DNA from: CAYUAG01 sp964554015
GTDB taxonomy: Bacteria; Zhuqueibacterota; QNDG01; CAYUAG01
DNA length: 64,000 nucleotides
NCBI GenBank assembly: GCA_964554015.1
Contig: CAZKMO010000002.1
Location: 1 to 64,000, forward strand
Direction of reading: 5' to 3'
This document shows positions 42,238 to 52,200 of the stretch, piece by piece; positions within the stretch are counted from its first letter, which is position 1, and each line of letters opens with the position of its first letter. Below the pieces are notes generated by a model that was not told the DNA's origin, did not search any database, and was given only the letters and a program-made list of their open reading frames with translations. The translations under genes were made by a program, and so were the position numbers.

Positions 42238-45200
42238 ATGCATTCCGGTTCCAGAAAAAAATCCCAACATTTATTAAAAAAAATTGTTATAATTTTCTTT
42301 CTAATCATCCTTAGTTTATTTCTTTTCCTGATTCTGTTTCTCAGGTATTTTCTCCCTCAGGAACAACTAAAGCACTATACCGAAAAAAGCCTGTCCCGGG
42401 TACTGGAAAAACCGGTAGAAATAAAAAAACTTATGGTTAATCCCTTTGGTTCCATTACAATTCAGGACTTTTCCCTAATACAGCCCTCAGATCAGGAGGG
42501 AAAAATTGATACGCTGTTTAGGGTAAAGGAAATAATATTAAAATATAAATTCTTTTCTTTGTTCAAACGAAGGTTGTGGATCTCCAGGGTATTGATTGAT
42601 TCTCCTGAATTTATTATTCTTTCCTCTTCCCCAACCTCACAATCCTCTGCCCTAAAAGAAAAGGAAAAAATCATCCCTCCATCCTCCCCCAAAAATACGG
42701 TTAAAAAAACAGACTCATCTCTGCTGCTTCCCTTTACTTTTTTAATGTCTATATTTGAATTAAAAGACTGCACCTTTTCTCTGATATCCAATAATTCTCA
42801 AGGGAAAACTGCCTTTACCATTAGCGGGTTGAATTTAAACATCTCCAAAGTCAATCTGCCCCGGAATTTTCTAAAAGATAGGCAGTGGATTCGGGGTACA
42901 CTGCAATTATTCACCCGGGAAGGGAACATTACGGTTAGATCCAGGAAGTCCAGTTACCAGTTTAAAACAGATATGATTTTGGCAGGTGAATATCAAACCT
43001 TAACTAATTGGAATCTATCCGGAAATATAAAAATTGGTAAAAAGGAATGGAAAAAAAATCTCTGGCCCGAATTTTCTGTTGATATGGAAGGAAAAAATTT
43101 TGCAGAGCTGCTTATCATTAATCGGGTAAGCCTGCATACGCAGGAATTGAGTTTAATCAATCTGACTGGATCGGTAAAAAATTTAAGTACCTTCGATCTG
43201 ACCCTCTCCAGCGGCACTATCGATCTTAACCAAACCCTTAAGCATTATGAAAATTTATTTTCAGATTTCGCCCTGAACTTCTTTAATAAAATTAGTATTA
43301 AAGGCACTTGTGATCCTATAAAAGGAAAAATCCAGGGAACGAGTGATTCTCTCCGTCTGGAAATCGAATCCCGGCTGAACCTGAATAAATTTTTACTTAC
43401 TGCTGATTCATCTTTTATGGAAAATGGATTTGTGGAATTTAGTGCCACTGGCTTGGCCAGCCTGGAAAAAATTGAAGATATGAAAATAAAAGGGAAAATC
43501 GGTTATGACTCCTTCTCTAAAAATATGGGTGATACCCTAACATTACAAACAGGAAAACTATCCTGTGTTTTTAACACATCCCTGAACAGTCACATATTTC
43601 CCTATATCGGAGACCTGCACTGCAGCCTGAATGATCTAATGAGGGGCAACACAGAACTGAATATTAATTGGTTTTCGAAACCGGGAGTGCTGCCCAAAAA
43701 AGAAAATTTAATAGTAAAAGCCCGATTACAGGCGGACTCCCTTAATCTGGACTATCTCCCTTATCCCCTGCCGGATACAAAGGGAAAGGTAAGCTTTGAC
43801 CTGGCCTTACTATCTCTGGGAGGAAGGCAAAATAAGGTTACTCTAAACTGCAGGCTGGATTCTACCCGGTATAATCAAGAGTTGATCGGAACCGGAGAGC
43901 ATAACCTGAAAGCAAACATATTTATTCGAATTGATGAAACCCAGTCGGAATTTTTTATGGACACCTGCCTGGTTGCCCTGGATAAAGTACTGGCTTGTCA
44001 GTTACAGGGATATTACGGAACTGAATCCCAAAAAATCAACCTGGATCTTAAACAGGCAACCATTGACAATGCCGAATTGATCTCCTTCTTTCCGCAAAAC
44101 ATTGCCCAAAATCTGACCTTGTCCGGATACGAGAATATACAGGCTTCCGTAATGTTCACCTCTCTCCCTGAAAGATTTTCCTCCTTTTCTGCCTCCATTG
44201 GCTTTCTCAGCACCGGTTTAAACCTTTTCCCCCAACGAATTTTTATTAACGACCTTCAGGGTAAAGTTGATTTCCGGGGCAGTTTGAAAAATATCAGGGG
44301 AGAAGGAAACATGGTGGTGAATACCATTCGTATCCCGGAATTGAGATCTTCTCCTTTAGAGGACAGTTCAATTGATTTAAAAGTAGAATTAGATTCCTTA
44401 ACTACTGTTCTCCTGAATACTGTGGTTATTTCTCTTCCTTCTCTGAAGTTCGGGGGGGAAATAAATGGTTCCCTTCAAAACCTAACCAGTGTTTCCTCTG
44501 CTCGTATCAAGGGGAAGGCTGCTTTTGCTTTTGATTCTCCCGATACAGTGGAAATTATAAATAATATACTTATCACCGGAAAAATAATGACTAACCTGCA
44601 GGCTGCCACCAATGATTCAACTAATTCCAATATTCACATCACCGGATCTCTGGGTACGGAATCGTTAGCCATCCACAGTAAAAATAACTTTCGGATTGGG
44701 AACATACAAAGTTCCTTACCCTTCAGTTTTAATTATGACTTAAATACCAAATTACTGGTAAAGTCTCCCGCAGATTCTATACCCCTTAAAAACAACTATA
44801 GAAATAAACGTTTTCTTTATCACAGTCTTTTCCCTGAAATTGGCCGACTTACCCTGGAATCGGTACAAATCTCCAATTACCAGATTGACCGGATTGATAC
44901 GGATATCCTTTGTTCCGGTAACCGTATTCAACTGCCCTGGATAGGCATCAATCTTTTTGACGGAATAATCGCCGGAGATCTCTATCTGAATTTAAACACA
45001 GGAAAGCTGAGTGAGATAACTTACACTATCACCGGTAATGCCAACAGAATAAATTCAGCAGCAATCAGCAGAATGAAACCGAAAGAAAAGAAAAAGTCAG
45101 ACTTGGATGCAACTTTTAAGTTTGAAGGCAAAGGGCTCAATATAGCAGAAATTATCGATGTTTCCGGATATTTTCATATAACTAATCTGGGATCAGATTT

Positions 45201-45432
45201 TGCCAGTAACCTGCTGAGCAGTATTGATCCCTCCGGTTCAGACAGATCTATAAAAATGACCAAACAGCTTATTAACACCGGCTGGAAACCGGGGATTTTT
45301 TCCTTTGAATTACGTCATGGATATGTCTACCCTTCTTTTAATTTGCATCAACCCTGGTTTTCCCCGGTACGACTGCCGGAAAGGTTGGAATACGGACGTC
45401 TGCCCTTGTCGTTTTTCTTGAAGAGTAAATAG
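42238..45432 (+). CDS. AsmA-like envelope protein (candidate inter-membrane lipid bridge)
   Basis: 1064 residues: one N-terminal membrane helix (about 14-37), then AsmA-type opening LSRVLEKPVEIKKLMVNPFG and about 1000 residues of repeated amphipathic beta strands, as in AsmA, TamB and YdbH, which form grooves carrying phospholipid between membranes. The end (about 970-1064) has IDVSGYFHITNLGSDFASNLL, similar to the conserved AsmA C-terminal part. It follows the MscS gene by 5 bp and has no clear ribosome binding site, so it may rely on coupling. The next gene is a YdbL-like lipoprotein, echoing E. coli ydbH-ynbE-ydbL. E. coli YdbH is about 880 residues. Confidence 0.8.
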   Translation: MHSGSRKKSQHLLKKIVIIFFLIILSLFLFLILFLRYFLPQEQLKHYTEKSLSRVLEKPVEIKKLMVNPFGSITIQDFSLIQPSDQEGKIDTLFRVKEIILKYKFFSLFKRRLWISRVLIDSPEFIILSSSPTSQSSALKEKEKIIPPSSPKNTVKKTDSSLLLPFTFLMSIFELKDCTFSLISNNSQGKTAFTISGLNLNISKVNLPRNFLKDRQWIRGTLQLFTREGNITVRSRKSSYQFKTDMILAGEYQTLTNWNLSGNIKIGKKEWKKNLWPEFSVDMEGKNFAELLIINRVSLHTQELSLINLTGSVKNLSTFDLTLSSGTIDLNQTLKHYENLFSDFALNFFNKISIKGTCDPIKGKIQGTSDSLRLEIESRLNLNKFLLTADSSFMENGFVEFSATGLASLEKIEDMKIKGKIGYDSFSKNMGDTLTLQTGKLSCVFNTSLNSHIFPYIGDLHCSLNDLMRGNTELNINWFSKPGVLPKKENLIVKARLQADSLNLDYLPYPLPDTKGKVSFDLALLSLGGRQNKVTLNCRLDSTRYNQELIGTGEHNLKANIFIRIDETQSEFFMDTCLVALDKVLACQLQGYYGTESQKINLDLKQATIDNAELISFFPQNIAQNLTLSGYENIQASVMFTSLPERFSSFSASIGFLSTGLNLFPQRIFINDLQGKVDFRGSLKNIRGEGNMVVNTIRIPELRSSPLEDSSIDLKVELDSLTTVLLNTVVISLPSLKFGGEINGSLQNLTSVSSARIKGKAAFAFDSPDTVEIINNILITGKIMTNLQAATNDSTNSNIHITGSLGTESLAIHSKNNFRIGNIQSSLPFSFNYDLNTKLLVKSPADSIPLKNNYRNKRFLYHSLFPEIGRLTLESVQISNYQIDRIDTDILCSGNRIQLPWIGINLFDGIIAGDLYLNLNTGKLSEITYTITGNANRINSAAISRMKPKEKKKSDLDATFKFEGKGLNIAEIIDVSGYFHITNLGSDFASNLLSSIDPSGSDRSIKMTKQLINTGWKPGIFSFELRHGYVYPSFNLHQPWFSPVRLPERLEYGRLPLSFFLKSK

Positions 45433-45691
45433 GATGAATGATAAGGTATAGTTATTGGGTATACGGTATAGGGTATAAGGTTATGAATTCTAAATTTTGA
45501 ATTGAAAATTAAGATTGAAAGAGTATGAAATTAAATTAAATCTCACTCAGAGGCACTAAGACACAAAGAAACCATAAAAAATTAATATTATTTTATTCTT
45601 AGTGACTCTGTGGCTTGGTGTGAGAATCATAATCAAATATAAAAAGACAAAAGAAAAAAAATGCTAAATTATAAAAAAGATGGAGGTTAAT
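45433..45691. repeat. Intergenic repeats between AsmA-like and YdbL-like genes
   Basis: Holds two repeat types: GGTATAGGGTATAAGG-like words (45444-45490), seen again at 63397-63432, and an inverted ACCAC(G)AAG-family pair (45542-45625) with arms CTCACTCAGAGGCACTAAG and CTTAGTGACTCTGTGGC around an A/T loop. The hairpin might end transcription from the AsmA-like gene or regulate the next genes. Confidence 0.65.
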
Positions 45692-46240
45692 ATGAAATGG
45701 ATTACAATACTGCTGGTAATTTTTATTGTTGCGGGATGCAGTATAAAAGCTCCGGAAGTAAGAGTTACCGGAGAAATGACCGCCTTGGAACAGGAGGTAA
45801 TCGGGGCTTACAATCAGATGAAAGAGGATACCTGGATGATTGCTTCCACCCGGGATACTGAAGATACTACCGGGCAGGTAAGTGTTTCTCCGGAAAAAAG
45901 ACAGGTGTTGGAAGCCTTGCAGAATCAAAAATTTAACAAAGACGATATTGATGAATTTAAGATGAAGGGGTATGTGGGAGAAAAAAATGATGGATTTCTC
46001 CTGGTTCGTAATCTGGAAAAATATAATCTGGAACCGGAAAAAAACAAATTCATCCAGGAACTGACAGCTCAGGAAAATCAGGACAGAGAAATTATTATGA
46101 ACCGGGTTATTGAACTTAAATCCTCCCTGGAGGATTCCAATAAAGAAAATATACTTTCTGTGTTTGCTAAAATGTATCAGGAGGATTCAGTAAAAGGAAC
46201 CTGGATACAGAATCCGGATGGAACCTGGGAGAGGAAATAG
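45692..46240 (+). CDS. YdbL/DUF1318-like lipoprotein
   Basis: 182 residues from ATG 45692. GGAGG at 45682-45686 is 5-8 nt before this ATG but lies inside the frame of the earlier ATG at 45680, so 45692 is the start. The signal ends in lipobox IVAGC (C16). The mature part starts KAPEVRVTGEMTALEQEVIG, and the C-terminal half aligns with E. coli YdbL: KGYVGEKNDGFLL and GTWIQNPDGTWERK. In E. coli, YdbL is a soluble periplasmic partner of the AsmA-like YdbH and the small lipoprotein YnbE; here it is itself lipidated, perhaps combining two roles. The CHAT protein starts 5 bp after its stop. Confidence 0.85.
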   Translation: MKWITILLVIFIVAGCSIKAPEVRVTGEMTALEQEVIGAYNQMKEDTWMIASTRDTEDTTGQVSVSPEKRQVLEALQNQKFNKDDIDEFKMKGYVGEKNDGFLLVRNLEKYNLEPEKNKFIQELTAQENQDREIIMNRVIELKSSLEDSNKENILSVFAKMYQEDSVKGTWIQNPDGTWERK

Positions 46241-46245
46241 CAGGC

Positions 46246-49200
46246 ATGAAACCTAGCTGGCCATTTTACCTCCTGTTTGTCGGATTACTTAGTTTTCCGA
46301 AACTGTCGGAAGCCCAGGTATTAAAAGACGTATTACAGATTACCACCCATCCGGCTTCTGATACTGATCCTACTGTATCTATAAACGGTAAATGGCTGGC
46401 ATTTACCTCGGATAGATCCGGTAACAGAGATATCTGGATCAAAAAACTTCCCCATGGTAAAGTAACACAGATTACCACCAGCCCCTCAGATGACTATCAG
46501 CCCTGCTGGTCTGGCAATGGGAAATGGTTGGTTTTTGTCTCCTGTAGAAGAGATGCTTTAGGTGATATATGGCTTCAAAAAATCAAAGGGGGTAACCCCC
46601 AGGGAAATCCGGTACAGCTTACTACTCATTTGGGGGCAGATTGCTTTCCGAAGGTTTCTCCTGACAGCCGAAATATTGTTTTTGTATCAGACCGGGAGGG
46701 CGGGGAAGACTTGTGGATGCTGCAATTATCATCCGGATTACTCACCCGCCTTACCAATAAGGGCGGGACTGAACCTTCCTGGTCTCCGGATGGAAAAAAT
46801 ATTCTCTTTGTTTCTTTTCGAGATAATATCTATGGAGATCTTTATCTGCTTTCATTTTCGGATAAAAATTCTCTGAAATCGGAGGTGAAAAAACTAACTT
46901 CTTCCGGGCATGACAGAATTTACAGTCAACCCCAATGGATTCCTGAGAACAATTCCATAATATTTAAAAAATATTCGGTTGACACAGACCGGGATGGCAA
47001 AGTGACTCCTCTGGATAATGCCGCCATCTGGAAAGCAACAATAGTAGGGGAAGATTCTGTTCCGGCCTCAATCCTGAATTATCTGAAATACAGGGAAATA
47101 CAACTGACCACAGATATTTACTCGGACGACCATCCTTGTCCTCATAATCAGGGTGGTATTTTATATGCTTCCCAAAGAAAGGGAAGCTGGGATATTTATC
47201 AAATACCTGGCAAGGGACTTTTCCCTCTTCAAGAAAATGCTTATGCCCAGTATTCAAAAGCAATAGAGAAATCAACCGAAGCAGTCAGCGAGGAGGAAAT
47301 AAACCAGATAATATTGGGTTATCACAGAGTTCTGGATTATTTCCCCCATGATTCGGTATGGGCAGCCAAGGCCTTTCTGCAAATGGGAGATTTATATAGA
47401 ATATTAGGATATCCTAAAAAAGCCTCCGCTATATACAATCTTATCAGCATTTACTATCCCTCCCAGAAAAATGAAATTGCCTCCGCCCAGTTACAAAAAG
47501 CTTCTCTTACTATATATTCTATTGAAGAACGAATTGATATTTGCCAAAATATTATCGCAACTTTTAAAGAAAATACTTTTATCTCGGCCCAGGCCTGGCT
47601 GATTCTGGGAGATCTTTTCCAACAAAAAGGATATTCCAGTGAAAGTTTACAATGCTACAGTTATATTGTAAATTATTATCCGGAAATGAGAAATATTCAA
47701 CCTCTGGCCAGGTTAAAAATTGGAGATATTTTCAAACAGGCAGAACAGTTTGAAGCTGCCGAACAAAATTACGTTTCTGTACTGAGAGAATTTAAAGATT
47801 CACCTTTATGGAGAAAGCGGGCGGCAGAAAGAATTTTTGCCAATATCAGAGGAAATCCATCCCAAAAAATATCCTCATTGCGGCAATTAAAACAATCTGC
47901 TGAAGATCTGCCCTCATTGCAAGCTCAGGCCCAGCTTGAAATAAGCTCTATTCTTATAAAACAAAAACAGTTTCCGGAAGCAATTAAAGAACTGCAAAGT
48001 ACCCAGGAAATGTTCCCCTCCCTGTCCTGGGTGCAGGCTTCTTCAAAAATAATGCTCTCTGAAGCCTATGAAAAGAGAAGTGATGAGCTTAAAGCAATGT
48101 ATTTGCTGCAGGAAGTTATAGAAAATTTCGAATTCCTGGAAGGAGGAAGGTTTGCCCATACTGCAGAAGAAAAACTCTTTCTATTACTCACCAGCACTGC
48201 CGAACAGTTATTAAAGACCGGAGATTTTGAACTGGCTGAAGTACGATATCGCTGGGCCAGAAAGTATGAGCCGGACAATATCAGTGTTATGAGGGGAATG
48301 GTGGAAGCAGGTTTCCGGGCGGGAAGAGTTGATATTATAATAAACCAGTTAAAAGACAGTATTGAAGTCAAACCTGCTGATCCGGTTCTTCTGTATGGAT
48401 TGGGACTTGCTCTTTCCTTTAAAGGTGAAGAAAATATAAAAGTACTGCAGCAATCCAATGCCTATTTAAAGCAGGCCTTAGAGTATAATTTTACTCTTAT
48501 CCATCCTTATCGTACTCTGAGTTTTAATTATGAACTTATAGAACAGCTGCAGACCCGGGAACAAGAAAAAACTTTCTGGTCCAGGTTGGGTAAAACTGTT
48601 ACCAGCCCTTTTCGATGGCTTTACCATCTTCTCCCCTTTACTCCGGAAGAGGAAAAAAGACGCTACTACGAACAGGCCATAGATGCTCTCATAACCGCCC
48701 TGGAATTAAATGAGGAAAAGAATGATCCCCAAATGGAAGCATTATTAGCTCAGAATCTGGCCAATAATTTTTATCATCTGGGAGAGTTCGGATATAAAAA
48801 TGCTTCTGAATATTACCGCAAAAGAATAGCAATTGATACCACCTTTAATACCTTACTCACTAAAGCACTTTTTTATCAAAGATTCGGTCACTGTGAAGCA
48901 GTGCTTCGTTTACCGGAAGCAGAACCCATTTTAAAAAAGGCCATTCAATTGTATATAAAACTGGGAAGAGAGGAAGAAGAAATACAAAATAGAAGAATGC
49001 TCGCCTTTTTTTATCAACTGATAGAAAAATATGATAAATCAGTATCCACTTATTTTCAATTGGTAAACTATGACCAGAGAACCGGGAATAAGGCAGAACT
49101 CCAGCGGGATTACCGTAATCTTGCTTACAATCTTTTCCTGTTGGGTGAATACAATGATTGCCTCCTCTACGCTCAAAAGAGTATGGAGTTATTATTACAG

Positions 49201-52200
49201 AAAAAAATATCTTTTAAACCATCCCGAAAAAATTCTCTGCGTATTGAAGCTTTGGGCTTGTCCATCCCGGTATGGAGTATGAAACAAATAGGAGGCGCAT
49301 CTTCGGAAGGGTTTACTCCTGCAGATGAACTTGCCCTGGTATATGGATTGATAAGTAAATCCCTGGAACATCAAAATTCCATATTTAAGGCTATTGAGTA
49401 TGAAAACAAACGATTGGAAATATTTAAAAAGAGAAAAGATAAACTGGCGGAAAGGGTGGGTTACAACCGCCTGGGAAGTCTTTACTATAAAATTTCTGAA
49501 TTTGATAAAGCCTGGAATAACTTTTATACCTCTCTTTTAATCTGCCGGGATTATGAGGATAGCGAAGGCAGCCGCATAAACAGCCTTAATCTCAGCACTA
49601 TTGCCCTGACAGTTCAATCCCAGGATGATAATGACCGATATATAGATGCTACTCAAAAAATATTGACTGAAGAACTTGCAATACAGCAGTCCCCGGGTAG
49701 TGTATTGCAACCCAAGCAAATGATATTATTTCTAAGTAATCTGGGTACACTGCACCTGCTAAAAGCCAAGAGCAGCCATTCTGAAAAAAATTTGCCAGAG
49801 ATGGTGAGTTCCCTGATGAATACAATCAAAAATATTCAACAGGCCCAGCACTATTTACTCCGAGCAGATTCTTTGGCCCAGCAGTATAACCTCAAACTGG
49901 AAAAATCAATTATTTTGAAAAACTTGGCTGAAGCAGCTAAGTTACTTAAAGAATACCCTGCAGCTTACCTTTATCTGGAAAAAAGTTATGCACTATTAAA
50001 AGAAAGCGGATATGAGTCATATATCTGGCCTGTTCTGTATGGAATGGCTAAAATTATTGATAATATACCTGATCAAAACCGTCATCAACCCTTTAAGGGA
50101 AAATCTTCCCTGGATCTTTATGCAGAGACCCTGACCTATATGGAACATTCTCAAGTTAGGGATGTAAAAATTTGGGCTGACTCCCGGGAAAGCCAAAAAG
50201 TATACAGGGATTACTGTTTTGAATTAATACAGAGGGGAAAATACCAGGAGGGATTGGCAATTATTGAAAAAGGCAAACAGAGACAGATAACAGATATTAT
50301 TGCAAAAAATCCACCTGAATTTCGAAAAGAACGGCATAAACTAATATGGGGAAATTTAAAGTATATCCAATCCCGATTATACCAGCTATATACTCAATTA
50401 ACCGATCATACCCAGGAAAATAGTGAAAAGATAATAAATGAAAAGCTGCTCCAGGAAAAAGAAAATCTGGAAAAAGAATATAATCAAATTCTATCTACCA
50501 TGAGAGCTGAAGATCCCATGCTGGCCTATTTATCTGGGGCTGAACCAGTAGCAGTAACCGCAGTACAAAATATCCTGACCCCGGAGCATTCTATATTATA
50601 TTATGTTACAGGAGAGAGTCGTTCTCTGGTATGGGTGATTAATCGGGAATCAATTAAATGTAAAATCCTTGATCTAAATGAAAAAAAGGCAAAATATTTA
50701 ATTAATGCTTTGCTCAATAAAATTCAAAAAGATAGTGTCATTGTTCCCCTGAGTCGGGAACTGTATGATTATCTGCTTAAACCGGTAGAGAAAGACCTTG
50801 TGGGCAAATCAAAATTATTGCTTATTCCGGATAATATCTTATGGAATTGCCCTTTTGAAATTTTATATGACGGAAAGCAGTATGTATTCGATAAAATAAC
50901 CACTCATTATGCCACCACACTCTCCGGCTACTATCTGGCTGTACAACAAAAAAAAGTAAACCAGAAAAGAGTACTGGGAGTCGGAAGCACACTACGGAAG
51001 GATATTTTTTCATCCTACACAAATCAGGTTCGGGAACAAACCCTGCTTTTAGATTATAGCGCTACAGAACCAAACTTTTTATCCCTGTCTGAAAATGCTG
51101 ATATTATCCATACTGATCGATGGATTTTACCACGCCCGGATAATCCTCTGCTAACCTCTCTGGTACTTTTTCCGGGAGATGGAGAGGACGGCTATTTAAG
51201 CTTAAGAGAATTATTTGCCACTAATCAGAATGCCACCCTATTCATTATGCCTCCCTTTTCAAAAGAACAAGATTACTTCTCTCTCAGATTTTTTATCGAG
51301 ACGCTGCTGTACTGTGGCATTCCCTGTGTACAGGTAAATTGCTGGAAGGTTCCCGATGAAATTAAACAGGATTTTTATACCTTATTTTTCTCTCTTTTAG
51401 GTAAATATTCAGAAATGGAGGCTCTTTCCAGGGCAGTCAAAGAAATAAGAAAAACTAACAAGGCAATAAGGATTTGGGGTGGATTCCGTCTGGTAGGATT
51501 TGAGGGAATGGATGAAGAAGAGAATAAAATTTTCTCCCGAAATAATCTGGTAAACATGGTAAAAAAGGGACGAGCATTTACTTTGGATAAGGATTTTGAT
51601 AATGCCATCAGGGCTCTGGAACAAGCACTTGATATGACTTATTCCATGAATGATAGGGAAAGCAGGCAAAAAATTCTAAAAGAGCTGGTATGGACATCGG
51701 TCCAGGGAGGAAAATGGTCTAAAGCTGCCCTATATCAACAACCTATCTACCAATCAGCCCAAGCCTCGGGAAATACGGGATTGATAGTTAATGCCGGGAA
51801 TACACTGGCAACTTTCTATTACCGGGAGGGAGAATATAAACAGGCAGCCGAGATTAAGCAGGACCTCATTAAGTTTCTGGAGAATAATCATTATTATGAT
51901 ATGGCCCCCTTATATGAATCACTGGCTTTGATACATGCTGCCGCCAGGGATTTTGACCAGGCCGTAGAAAAAATGAAACAAACTGAACAGATATACAAAA
52001 CCAGAAATGATACTGCTTCTCTGGCTGCATCTGAAATCTGGCTGGGGAGGTTCGAACTGGAGCGAGATAATTTTCAACCAAGTATCCGGCATTTCGAACA
52101 AGGAATACAATTACTGACGTCTGCTGAAACTAAAAATGATTTATTTCAATTAGCTTCTGCCTATCAATTGATAGGATTAGCCTACGAAAGACTCTCCATG

